Shown piece by piece: positions 7,835 through 16,411 of a stretch of DNA of 64,000 bases. The notes beneath the pieces are model-generated. The model was given only the letters and a program-made list of their open reading frames with translations. It had not been told where the DNA came from and ran no database searches. The DNA comes from Marinomonas communis. GTDB taxonomy: Bacteria; Pseudomonadota; Gammaproteobacteria; Pseudomonadales; Marinomonadaceae. Numbering within the stretch: the first letter of the stretch is position 1; each line of letters starts with the position of its first letter. The translations under genes were made by a program, and so were the position numbers. The stretch spans positions 434,001 to 498,000 of the forward strand of contig NZ_SNZA01000002.1 of NCBI RefSeq assembly GCF_004363305.1, read 5' to 3'.

Positions 7835-8796
7835 CAACTAGCACCCCAAACAAAGAGCAAGTGCTTGAAGAAGCGGCTTATTGGTTTGCTTGTCTTCAAA
7901 GCGAAGATGTTAGTGCACAAGAGAAGCAAGCTTGGCAAACATGGCATAACCAATCTTCGCTGCATCAAGAAGTTTGGCAACAAGTGGAGCGAGTCGATCG
8001 CCAGTATCAGAACTTGCCAAAACAGCATAGTTACCATGTATTACACCAAACGGGGCGTAGCCGTCGCCAGTTCTTACTCGGTATGATGGGCTTAGCGGTT
8101 GCGGCCCCGATTGTTTGGCAGCAGCGCCAAGACATTCAAGCTACTTGGTTGTCAGGTGAAACTGAAACCACGCAGGTGGGGGAAGTCCGTCAAATTTCAT
8201 TAAAAGATGGTACACAGCTGTGGCTCAATACGGACTCTCTGGTCACTATCGACCAGCAAGTGCATCTACAACAGTTCCACTTATTGCGAGGGGAGCTGTT
8301 TGTGGAGAGTGCGTCCGGGGCGATACCGTTACAGTTAGCGACAGGTTTTGGTCAAGTGTCCGCAATCGGTGCCAACTTTTCGGTGCGCTTAAATGAAGAT
8401 CATACCTACTTAGCCGTGCATCAAGGAAGCGTGACGGTCACTGCAGACTCAGGCTCCCATACCAAGGTTCAAGCCAAGCAGTCAGTGCTATTCAACCGAA
8501 CCAACCTATCACCACTTCAAGGGCTCTCTGCAAACGATGAGGCGTGGCGTCGCGGCTATCTAGTCGCTGATAATATGCGCTTGGATGAGTTTATCGAGTT
8601 GCTTAATCGTTACCACCCAAATGGGTGGCTGAAATGTTCGGCAAATGCTTCACATTATCGCTTAGTCGGGCATTATTCGCTGGCTGATACGGAAAAAGTA
8701 CTCGATGCCATCGCGTTCAGTTTGCCAGTCAATGTTCGCAAAATTACACCGTGGTTTACCATTCTAGAAGATAATAAAAATATTTCTCATTCTTAG
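7831..8796 (+). CDS. FecR-like anti-sigma/sigma-activating membrane protein
   Basis: A 321-residue protein if started at the ATG at 7831, which overlaps the sigma-factor stop; an ATG ten codons earlier also exists but lacks this coupling. The cytoplasmic N-terminal DUF4880 domain (EQVLEEAAYWFACLQSEDVS) spans about residues 8-55 and binds the sigma factor. A single membrane segment follows at about 81-97. Immediately before it is SRRQFLLG (77-84), a twin-arginine motif as known for FecR proteins exported by Tat. The periplasmic FecR domain (VGEVRQISLKDGTQLWLNTDS) and the C-terminal STN-contact region complete it. It relays receptor occupancy to the sigma factor. Confidence 0.87.
   Translation: MTTSTPNKEQVLEEAAYWFACLQSEDVSAQEKQAWQTWHNQSSLHQEVWQQVERVDRQYQNLPKQHSYHVLHQTGRSRRQFLLGMMGLAVAAPIVWQQRQDIQATWLSGETETTQVGEVRQISLKDGTQLWLNTDSLVTIDQQVHLQQFHLLRGELFVESASGAIPLQLATGFGQVSAIGANFSVRLNEDHTYLAVHQGSVTVTADSGSHTKVQAKQSVLFNRTNLSPLQGLSANDEAWRRGYLVADNMRLDEFIELLNRYHPNGWLKCSANASHYRLVGHYSLADTEKVLDAIAFSLPVNVRKITPWFTILEDNKNISHS
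8769..8794. promoter_or_regulatory. Possible Fur-like or sigma-target site within the 3' end of fecR
   Basis: The AT-rich stretch beginning AGATAATAAAAATATTTCTC contains GATAAT and CTCATT elements like those in Fur boxes. It lies about 100 bases before the receptor gene. The arrangement is imperfect and overlaps coding sequence, so the call is weak. Confidence 0.25.
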
Positions 8797-8890
8797 TTCC
8801 CTTTTTTGTGGGGAAGTGGGGCAAAGACTACAAGAACGGCTAATAGCCGACAGGATGACTTTGTTTTACTGATTGTTTGAGAAACTGCCC

Positions 8891-11254
8891 ATGTTTAAAA
8901 GAACGACTATTTCAGCGCTGGTTATCGGCGCTTCATTAAGTACCTTTCCTGCCTTTGCAGCAGAAAACGTGACGGGGCCGGAAACGGTTCTGACGGCTTC
9001 CTATCACTACGATATTCCAGCTGGAGCGCTTTCTGACGGTTTATTACGCTTTGCTGCAACCAGTGGCTTGTCTTTATCAGCGCAAGCATCTTTGACATTA
9101 GGAAAGCAGAACCAAGCGTTGTCAGGGGAACTTACGGTTGAACAAGCACTTGAGGCATTACTGCATGGTACGGGGTTAAAAGCTATGGTGCATGACTCCA
9201 TGGTACTGCTGTCTGGTACGAGCCAGTACACCTTTGCTGAGCAGCCTGTGACCATGGAGACTCTAGCGGTGACCGCGAAGCGTGCTGATCGTGTATCGAA
9301 AGGGGCGACTGGACTTGAGTTGGATCTTAAAGACACGCCACAGTCGATCAGTTCGATTGAACAACAAAGTCTTGCTGAAAACGGCCTTACAAAAAGTAAT
9401 GAAGCGTTGAATATGATCACAGGGCTTAACGTTGAGCAGTATGAGACCAATCGTGCAACGTTTAACTCTCGTGGCTTTGAGGTGCAGCTCACTCAAACTG
9501 ATGGCCTTGGGGTTAGTAATAGCTTTGGTACGGTAACGGGTCAACAGGACACCTTCTTATTTGAAAAAATCGAAGTGATTCGTGGTGCCAACGGTCTGCT
9601 GACAGGGGTGGGAAATGCATCGGGGACGATTAACTATGTGCGTAAACGTCCGACCAACGAAGATGAAGGCCAAGTCAGTGTGAGCGCAGGCTCTTATGAC
9701 ACTCAGCGTGCTGCACTGGACTACAATAAAGTTCTAACGGAAGACGGTAGTTGGGCTGCGCGTGTGGTAATGGCAACGGAAACAGGTGAGTCGTATATTC
9801 GTGACCTAGAGAATGAAAACAGCACTGTCTACGCAGTGGTGGACGGCCAAGTAGGTGATAACGGCATTTTAACGTTTGGTATGAGCTACCAAGATGCAAA
9901 TCAAGATTCACCAATGTGGGGCTCTCTTACGTTAAATGTAGAAGATGGCAGCCAAGCAAGTTTTGCTCGCTCGTCCTCAACTGCAGCCGATTGGGCGTAC
10001 TGGGATACCGAAACCACCGATGCATTCGTAGAGTACACACATTTGCTGTCTGATAACTGGGAAGCAAAAGCCACTTATAACCATCGTGAGTTCGTTGGCG
10101 ACTCGCAATTACTCTATGCCTACTCGACCAGTGGCAGCCTTAATACGGATTACAGCAACTTAGTCGGTTGGCCTTATAAAGGGCATACCGAAATCGAAAA
10201 CGATCTGTTCGATATTAACTTAAGCGGCGATTTCGAAGCTTTCGGTCGTCAACACCAGCTACTAGCTGGCATCAGTTACTCAGAGCAGAACACAAAAACC
10301 TACAGCGGTAGCGTAGATGATTCAGAGATGCGTCAGTCACTACCTTCTTTTCCATACGATGGTAGTGCTTATCCAGAACCAAGTTTTGGTGATTTAGCGC
10401 TAGATGGTACCGGTGAGCAACAACTAACGCGTGTGTACCTTGCTTCTAAACTTCAGTTAGCCGATCAGTTGCACTCGATTATCGGTATGAATGCAATCAA
10501 ACTAGAGCGTGCAGGTAAGTCTATTTACGGCAATGCCGTAAGCGCGACGAACTATCCAGATACAGAAGAAGTTAGCCCTTATGTGAGCTTCTTATATGAC
10601 TTCACAGACGATGTCCTAGGTTATGTGTCTTACTCCGATATTTATCAAAACCAAGACCAAACAGACATCAATGGTAACTATCTAGATCCAGTAAAAGGCG
10701 TCAACTACGAAGCTGGTATTAAAGCAGAATGGTTCGATAAACGCGTACTGACAAGTTTTGCGGTATTTGAAGCGAAGCAAACAGGATTAGCGACTTATGC
10801 CGGTATTAACTCTAATCAGCAGTACTACTATGAGCCAAAAGACGTCACCTCACGTGGCTATGAAGTGGAAGCATCGGGCTACTTAACACCACTGACACGT
10901 TTGTCTCTTGGTTTGACTCATCTAAAACTTACTGGGCCAGATGGTAAAGATATCTACCAATGGGTGCCGCGTAACAGCGTGAAATTGATGTTGGATACGC
11001 GCCTAGCGTCTATGCCAGAGCTAAAGCTTGGGGTGAATACACGCTGGCAGTCTGATGTGCAATCCACCTCTAACGTGAAGCAAGATGCGTACATGGTGAC
11101 CAATGCGTTTGTGTCCTATGAACTGACGGACGATGCGACATTGCGTTTGAACGTTAACAATATCTTTGATGAAAAATACATCCAAGGTCTGGCTTACGGT
11201 GCTATCTATGGTGCACCACGTAGTGCAACAGCAACGTTTGACTACCGTTTTTAA
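8891..11254 (+). CDS. TonB-dependent siderophore receptor with signalling (STN) domain
   Basis: A 787-residue outer-membrane receptor from the ATG at 8891; a TTG six codons upstream could extend it. The signal peptide MFKRTTISALVIGASLSTFP ends at AFA. The secretin/TonB short N-terminal (STN) domain (YDIPAGALSDGLLRFAATSG) covers about residues 38-110 and interacts with FecR. The plug domain follows (LKDTPQSISSIEQQ, then EVIRGANGLLTGVGNASGTI), and the 22-strand barrel ends with a C-terminal phenylalanine (ATFDYRF), as usual for assembly. The barrel resembles FpvA/FoxA-type siderophore receptors. No siderophore synthesis genes are nearby, so a xenosiderophore is possible. It imports ferric siderophore with TonB energy and triggers sigma release. 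Confidence 0.9.
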   Translation: MFKRTTISALVIGASLSTFPAFAAENVTGPETVLTASYHYDIPAGALSDGLLRFAATSGLSLSAQASLTLGKQNQALSGELTVEQALEALLHGTGLKAMVHDSMVLLSGTSQYTFAEQPVTMETLAVTAKRADRVSKGATGLELDLKDTPQSISSIEQQSLAENGLTKSNEALNMITGLNVEQYETNRATFNSRGFEVQLTQTDGLGVSNSFGTVTGQQDTFLFEKIEVIRGANGLLTGVGNASGTINYVRKRPTNEDEGQVSVSAGSYDTQRAALDYNKVLTEDGSWAARVVMATETGESYIRDLENENSTVYAVVDGQVGDNGILTFGMSYQDANQDSPMWGSLTLNVEDGSQASFARSSSTAADWAYWDTETTDAFVEYTHLLSDNWEAKATYNHREFVGDSQLLYAYSTSGSLNTDYSNLVGWPYKGHTEIENDLFDINLSGDFEAFGRQHQLLAGISYSEQNTKTYSGSVDDSEMRQSLPSFPYDGSAYPEPSFGDLALDGTGEQQLTRVYLASKLQLADQLHSIIGMNAIKLERAGKSIYGNAVSATNYPDTEEVSPYVSFLYDFTDDVLGYVSYSDIYQNQDQTDINGNYLDPVKGVNYEAGIKAEWFDKRVLTSFAVFEAKQTGLATYAGINSNQQYYYEPKDVTSRGYEVEASGYLTPLTRLSLGLTHLKLTGPDGKDIYQWVPRNSVKLMLDTRLASMPELKLGVNTRWQSDVQSTSNVKQDAYMVTNAFVSYELTDDATLRLNVNNIFDEKYIQGLAYGAIYGAPRSATATFDYRF

Positions 11255-11256
11255 GT

Positions 11257-11300
11257 AAAAAAAAGCCCACTGCAAAGTTAGGGAGGGCTGCAGTGGGCTT
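11257..11300 (-). terminator. Intrinsic terminator for the put operon (minus strand)
   Basis: AAGCCCACTGCA (11263-11274) pairs with TGCAGTGGGCTT (11289-11300). On the minus strand the hairpin is followed by an uninterrupted T-run, so it terminates the leftward put transcript. On the plus strand no T-tract follows, although the stem may also stop the receptor transcript weakly. Confidence 0.85.
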
Positions 11301-11373
11301 AATACACTGAGAAAGATAACGTGGCGAGTACCAGGTGGAGAGCCTATCCCAACCACGTCATCTATCGCAGGGG

Positions 11374-12063
11374 TTACTCCGCTTTACTACCTAGTTCAAG
11401 TAGTGTTGCGTTACCGCCAATGGCAGTGGTATTCGTTGACACAGTCTGCTCTGTCACAAAACGAAGAATGTAGTGTGGCGCGCCAATGGTGCTTAGGGAG
11501 CCAATGCTCGTCTCTTCGACTAATTGACATAGCAAGCCAGATTTCTCCGCTAAACGTTTGCTCAACTGCTGGGCATTATCCACGTCACAGATGATTGCCA
11601 CGCCAGCTAGATCGGTTGCTTCAATGATGGAATCTTGTGCCGATTCCGCCACATTTTGCACCACGCCTTCAGGAACAAACTTCGCCAGTGTGTCCATGAT
11701 TTGTTGGCCTTCTGGGCCTACTGTAATCACAGGGTTACCCGCTACCAGCGCTGCAAAGATTTGACCGACTAGGCCAACAGAGACAAGGTCACCTGCGATG
11801 CCGGATTGCACGGTGGTTAAAAACACACCGCGACCGTGAGTGGATAGGACGTTGCTTTCACCAGTTGGTCCTGGCAATACAACGGCTTCACCAATTTCGT
11901 GACGGGCATTGTCTAACTGCCACTTGGCCATATTGGCTTGTTCGTGTGTTAGACCAAAGATCGCTTTTTCCAGCTGCGCAACACGGCCAGCAACACCTAA
12001 TTGGTTCCAGGCTTCAAAGACTTGGTTAGCCACTTCGATTTGGATAGGTTTTACGATTGTCAT
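11374..12063 (-). CDS. Detached PutA C-terminal ALDH-superfamily-like domain (often annotated 1-pyrroline-5-carboxylate dehydrogenase)
   Basis: A 229-residue protein encoded just downstream of putA with a clear AGGAG site 9 bases before its ATG. Its segment GRGVFLTTVQSGIAGDL followed by GQIFAALVAGNPVITVGPEG parallels the nucleotide-binding segment of the neighbouring PutA (GRGVFACISPWNFPLAIF ... AALAAGNAVVCK), so it is ALDH-derived. It lacks the catalytic cysteine motif and is half the length of an ALDH. Long PutA proteins carry such an ALDH-superfamily domain at their C-terminus; here it is a separate gene, an arrangement I also recall from vibrios. It probably assembles with PutA as a structural partner. 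Enzyme activity is unlikely. Confidence 0.75.
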   Translation of the reverse strand: MTIVKPIQIEVANQVFEAWNQLGVAGRVAQLEKAIFGLTHEQANMAKWQLDNARHEIGEAVVLPGPTGESNVLSTHGRGVFLTTVQSGIAGDLVSVGLVGQIFAALVAGNPVITVGPEGQQIMDTLAKFVPEGVVQNVAESAQDSIIEATDLAGVAIICDVDNAQQLSKRLAEKSGLLCQLVEETSIGSLSTIGAPHYILRFVTEQTVSTNTTAIGGNATLLELGSKAE

Positions 12064-12087
12064 GGGTTATTTCTCCTGTCAGCCTGA

Positions 12088-15000
12088 TTAAACCAATTGC
12101 TCTTTCGCAAAGCGTGGTAGGTAGTGTGGGCCACCGGCTTTTGGACCTGTACCAGACAGACCTTGGCCACCAAATGGTTGTACACCTACGACAGCGCCGA
12201 CTTGGTCACGGTTAACGTAGAGGTTACCAACGCGCGCACGGTTAGCAATGTGAGCACAAGTGGTTTCGTTACGGCTGTGAACGCCCATGGTCAAACCAAA
12301 CCCAGAGTTATTAATCGTATCGATGATCTTATCTAGGTCTTTTGCTTTGTAGCGAACCACGTGCATGATCGGACCGAATTTCTCATCTTTTAGTTGGTCG
12401 ATGCTGCTGATTTCAAACGCAGTCGGTGCCACAAAAGTTCCTTTTTCCGCCCATTCTGGTAGCTCGGCTTGAGCGATCAGACGACCTTCTTTTTTCATCA
12501 CTTCGATGTGATCAAGCAGCATTTTTTGTGCTTTTTCATCGATTACCGGACCTACATCGGTTGAGTGTAGGTAAGGCAGGCCAACCGTCTGCTCTTTCAT
12601 GGCGCCTGCGATCATTGGGATAACGCGATCGGCAATGTCAGCTTGAACAAACAAAACACGTAGGGCAGAACAACGCTGACCGGCAGAAGCAAAGGCAGAG
12701 CGAACGGCGTCACGTACAACCTGTTCTGGTAGAGACGTTGAATCAACCAACATCGCATTCTGACCACCGGTTTCTGCAATCACAGGAACTGGCGCAACAC
12801 CACGGCTTGCCAAGGTACGGTTGATCAACTGTGCTGTGCCAGTTGAACCAGTGAACGCTAGACCTGCGATGCGTTTATGTTGCGTCATTGGCGCACCTAC
12901 GGTTGCACCATTACCTGGTAGGAAGTGCAAGACGTCTTTTGGAATGCCTGCTTCGTGCAGCATTTGCACGGCACGGAAAGCAATCAAAGAGGTTTGCTCA
13001 GCGGCTTTACACACGACTGCGTTACCTGCTGCAAGAGCGGCAACAACTTGGCCAGTAAAGATCGCCAATGGGAAGTTCCATGGGCTGATACAAGCGAATA
13101 CACCACGGCCAGTCAGTTGTGACTGCTGAGTCTTACCTTGGAAGTTGGTGAAGACTTTTGGTGCAGCAAAGTTTTGACGAACCTGTTGTGCGTAGTAGTT
13201 ACAGAAGTCGACGGCTTCACGTACTTCGTCAATGCTGTCTTGGATGGTTTTACCCGCTTCGCGGTGACAGATAGCAACCAACTCAGCGTAGTTTTCTTCC
13301 ATCAGCTCTGCCATACGTTCTAGGCAAGCTGCACGATCTGTTGCTGGGGTTTTAGACCAAGCAGGGAAGGCTGCATCCGCGGTATCGATGGCTTTGTTTA
13401 CGATCTCAGTATTGGACCAGTACACTTTACCGACGTTTAGACTGTGATCGTATGGGCTGTTTACTTCACGAACTTTGTCCGTTTCTAGGTTTTCACCGCC
13501 AACGATTGGGTAAGCCGTCCACGTTGTGTCAGCCCCCATGAAGGCATCAACAGACGCTTTAAATGGTGTCCATTCAGACTCAATCTCGATGTTTGGACCA
13601 TAGGAGTTTTTACGGTCAACAAACATGTCTTTTGGTAGATTAATGAATGGGTTGCGCAGCGTTTTACGGCTCATAAGCGTCGTCACTGGGTGATCGACTA
13701 GCTCAGAGATTGGGCAACGTGCATCCACTAGACGGTGTACGAATGAGCTGTTAGCACCGTTTTCTAGAAGACGACGAACCAAGTAAGGAAGCAAATCTTT
13801 ATGGCTACCAACTGGCGCGTAAATACGAACACAAACGTCTTTGTCTTTTATTAGACGGTTGTAAAGCGCATCGCCCATGCCGTGTAGGCGCTGGAATTCG
13901 TACTCGTTAGTGGTTGCGCCCAAGTTTTCTGCAATCGTAGCAATGGTCGCAATCGTATGCGCATTGTGGCTTGCGAATTGTGGGAAGATCCACTGACGTG
14001 TGTGTGCACTTAATAGGAAGTTTGCACAAGCAAGGTATGAAACGTCGGTTGATTCTTTACGTGTGTAAACTGGGTAACCACTTAGACCACGTTGCTGACA
14101 CAGCTTGATTTCAGAGTCCCAGTAAGCGCCTTTTACCAAACGCAGAGGAATACGATCACCCACGTCTTTTGCAAGAGCGGCTAGCCAGTTTAGAACAGGA
14201 AGACAACGTTTCGAGTAGGCTTGTACAACGAGGCCAAATAGTCCCCAGCCTTTTGTGCTTTCGTCACGGAACAGCTTTTCAAACAGGTGCAGCGATAGCT
14301 CTAAGCGGTCCGCTTCTTCTGCGTCGATGGTGATGCCAACGTTCAATGCGCGGGCTTTTTGGATCAAACCTTTTACGCTTTCAAACAGCTCTGTCATGAC
14401 GCGCTCTTCACAGCCCACTTCGTAACGTGGGTGTAGGGCAGACAGTTTGATTGAGATCGTTGGGCGGTGGCCCTTGTTGTAGGTGTCTTTACCAACGGAT
14501 TCGATGGCTTGTTCGTAAGACTTAAGGTACTTGTCGGCATCAGCAGCAGTCAGTGCTGCTTCACCTAACATGTCGAATGAGTAGGTGTAGCCTTTGTCGC
14601 GGTAGCTCTTACCACGTGACAATGCTTCGCTGATAGAACGACCAAGCACGAATTGGTGCCCCATGATCTTCATCGCTTGGTTCATGGCTTTACGAATCAC
14701 TGGCTCAGAAACACGGTTTACCATGCGATTGATCAGGTTTGCTGGCTGACCATCTTTGGTTTCGTCCATAGTGACGATTTTACCCGTCAACAATAGACCC
14801 CAAGTCGACGCGTTAACGAAGAATGAGTCCGAGTTTTTAACGTGAGAAGCCCAGTCAGCAACACTTAGACGGTCTTTGATGAACGCATCAGCGGTTTCTT
14901 TGTCTGGCACACGCATCAAGGCTTCTGCCAAACACATTAGCAAGATACCTTCTTTAGTATCCAGGCTGTACTCAAGCAACAGTGAGTCAATCATTGACAT

Positions 15001-15210
15001 GGACTCATCGTCTTTACGTACTTGCTCGATCAAGGTTGTCGCGGCATCTGTGCTGGCTTTTAGCTGCGCATCAGTTGGTTCAGCTAGCTTTAATAGCTCT
15101 GTTAGCCACAGCTCTTCATCCGCACTGTACAGCGGTGAAATGCGCTGCCACAGTTCGTTTAGGGGGCGCTCAAGAATAGTTGGTTGTAAAACCTCGAGTG
15201 CGTTAAACAT
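12088..15210 (-). CDS. putA: Bifunctional proline dehydrogenase / L-glutamate-gamma-semialdehyde dehydrogenase PutA
   Basis: A 1040-residue enzyme oxidising proline to glutamate in two steps with substrate channelling. The FAD-dependent proline dehydrogenase domain lies at about residues 100-470 (RPTISIKLSALHPRYE, LRLVKGAYWDSEIK, YPVYTRKESTDVSYLACANF). The NAD-dependent aldehyde dehydrogenase domain lies at about 530-1025, with SPWNFPLAIFTGQVVAALAA, FTGSTGTAQLI and the catalytic cysteine near residue 847 in SAGQRCSALR. It lacks both the N-terminal ribbon-helix-helix DNA-binding domain of E. coli PutA (1320 residues) and the C-terminal ALDH-like domain, which is encoded separately next to it. 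The ATG at 15210 has GGGAGA 8 bases upstream and is preferred over a TTG at 15231. No putP is seen in the window. Confidence 0.95.
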   Translation of the reverse strand: MFNALEVLQPTILERPLNELWQRISPLYSADEELWLTELLKLAEPTDAQLKASTDAATTLIEQVRKDDESMSMIDSLLLEYSLDTKEGILLMCLAEALMRVPDKETADAFIKDRLSVADWASHVKNSDSFFVNASTWGLLLTGKIVTMDETKDGQPANLINRMVNRVSEPVIRKAMNQAMKIMGHQFVLGRSISEALSRGKSYRDKGYTYSFDMLGEAALTAADADKYLKSYEQAIESVGKDTYNKGHRPTISIKLSALHPRYEVGCEERVMTELFESVKGLIQKARALNVGITIDAEEADRLELSLHLFEKLFRDESTKGWGLFGLVVQAYSKRCLPVLNWLAALAKDVGDRIPLRLVKGAYWDSEIKLCQQRGLSGYPVYTRKESTDVSYLACANFLLSAHTRQWIFPQFASHNAHTIATIATIAENLGATTNEYEFQRLHGMGDALYNRLIKDKDVCVRIYAPVGSHKDLLPYLVRRLLENGANSSFVHRLVDARCPISELVDHPVTTLMSRKTLRNPFINLPKDMFVDRKNSYGPNIEIESEWTPFKASVDAFMGADTTWTAYPIVGGENLETDKVREVNSPYDHSLNVGKVYWSNTEIVNKAIDTADAAFPAWSKTPATDRAACLERMAELMEENYAELVAICHREAGKTIQDSIDEVREAVDFCNYYAQQVRQNFAAPKVFTNFQGKTQQSQLTGRGVFACISPWNFPLAIFTGQVVAALAAGNAVVCKAAEQTSLIAFRAVQMLHEAGIPKDVLHFLPGNGATVGAPMTQHKRIAGLAFTGSTGTAQLINRTLASRGVAPVPVIAETGGQNAMLVDSTSLPEQVVRDAVRSAFASAGQRCSALRVLFVQADIADRVIPMIAGAMKEQTVGLPYLHSTDVGPVIDEKAQKMLLDHIEVMKKEGRLIAQAELPEWAEKGTFVAPTAFEISSIDQLKDEKFGPIMHVVRYKAKDLDKIIDTINNSGFGLTMGVHSRNETTCAHIANRARVGNLYVNRDQVGAVVGVQPFGGQGLSGTGPKAGGPHYLPRFAKEQLV

Positions 15211-15293
15211 AGTTAGATTCTCCCACGACAACCGGAAATAGTTGTTTCCGTATAAAACCGTTTTGTATTGTTATGAAGACGTTCTACGTAAAG

Positions 15294-15337
15294 TGTTGCA
15301 AAGGAAGTGGAAAACTCAAGCCAGCAAACGTGCAACA
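15294..15337. promoter_or_regulatory. Possible operator upstream of putA (TGTTGCA inverted repeat)
   Basis: TGTTGCA (15294-15300) and its exact complement TGCAACA (15331-15337) are 30 bases apart in the 315-base region between putA and the AraC-type regulator gene. They could be half-sites for that regulator. Nothing else recognisable is seen in 15211-15525. Confidence 0.35.
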
Positions 15338-15525
15338 AACGTCATCTTCGTACTGTGAGAGAAATATAGTGACAGAGTGGTGACAGCGTCTTTCGTAATA
15401 CTCGGCTTTTTTTATAAGAAAATCCGACAGAATTTATTAGTGTTGTAAACAAGTCGACAACTGCGCCAATTAAGAGCATAAAAGGCGCGAAATGCTAAAA
15501 ACTAGTGCGAGTGAATGGCTGGTAA

Positions 15526-16302
15526 TCAGCTATTACGGAACTGTTTTTGATATTTCAGAGGGGTGATACCAAGAGTCTGAGAAAAGGTGCTGGTCATGGC
15601 ACTTTGGCTGGAAAAGCCGCACATTTCTGCCACTTGAACCGGGGTATGGCCGTCACGCAAAAATAACTGCGCTCGTTCGAGACGTTTACGAATCAGATAT
15701 TGATGCGGCGTCATGCCTGTACGCTCTTTAAAGCGCTCATGAAACTGGCTCACGCTTAAAAAGCAAAAGTTAGCGAGTTGGCTGATTTGCACACGACGAG
15801 ACAGGTTTAACTCAATAAACTGATCAAGCTTTTCAATATCTAACTGCTGGCCACGGGTTTTAATGTTTTGGTTGTTTAGCTGATGGCGAATGGCACTGAG
15901 CAAGGTATTGCCACAGGCACGTGCTAATAAAACATCCTCTGGGTATTGCTGTAGCTCTCCCGATAGGGCGGATGCCAATACCTGTAACCTTGGATTTAGC
16001 TCAAAGTAGGCCGCTTGATCAAACAATCGTGACACCACTTCGTACTCTTCATCTGTGATGGCTTTTTGTGGCGGTACCGGCAAGTTCACCACCATTATGC
16101 GATTGTCACCGAGGCCAACAAACTGATGGCCTTCTGCTGAGGGCACAATGCAGCCACTGCCAGAACGCATTTGACGACCACCGCGACTTTCTAAATCAAA
16201 GTCGGTGTTACCATCAAGAACGACAACTAACTGATGGTAGTTGTGGTCATGCGTGTCAGCCACATCGGGCAAGCTGAAAACATCAGAATCAGAGGGAGCC
16301 AA
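15526..16302 (-). CDS. AraC-family regulator with cupin sensor, probable put regulator (PruR-like)
   Basis: A 258-residue protein with an N-terminal cupin-like ligand domain (HDHNYHQLVVVLDGNTDF ... GCIVPSAEGHQFVGLGDNRI) and a C-terminal AraC/XylS double helix-turn-helix (QISQLANFCFLSVSQFHERF, then AEMCGFSSQSAMTSTF and TPLKYQKQFR). The only plausible start is TTG at 16302, preceded by a weak GTAGG; the first internal ATG would remove half the cupin. It lies directly upstream of putA on the same strand. This matches PruR, the proline-responsive AraC activator of putA in Pseudomonas. Proline as the ligand is inference from context. Confidence 0.75.
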   Translation of the reverse strand: MAPSDSDVFSLPDVADTHDHNYHQLVVVLDGNTDFDLESRGGRQMRSGSGCIVPSAEGHQFVGLGDNRIMVVNLPVPPQKAITDEEYEVVSRLFDQAAYFELNPRLQVLASALSGELQQYPEDVLLARACGNTLLSAIRHQLNNQNIKTRGQQLDIEKLDQFIELNLSRRVQISQLANFCFLSVSQFHERFKERTGMTPHQYLIRKRLERAQLFLRDGHTPVQVAEMCGFSSQSAMTSTFSQTLGITPLKYQKQFRNS

Positions 16303-16381
16303 GTAAATTGCCTACTTTTTATTCAATCAAACGGTGAAAGTATAGCGGGGTCGCGGGAAATTGAGTAGAGGGAAAATGAAA

Positions 16382-16403
16382 GAGGGCAGAGAATCTGCCC
16401 TCT
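16382..16403 (-). terminator. Hairpin terminator after the quinone-oxidoreductase gene
   Basis: AGAGGGCAGA and TCTGCCCTCT form a 10-bp stem around a 2-3 base loop. On the minus strand it is followed by TTCATTTTC, a weak T-rich tail. It closes the TRAP permease/oxidoreductase operon just before the AraC gene. Confidence 0.65.
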
Positions 16404-16411
16404 GACGCGGG

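Noticed and set aside
9007..9492. Antisense open frame (161 residues) inside the siderophore receptor gene
   Set aside because: It has no start signals, and the sense strand encodes the conserved STN and plug domains.
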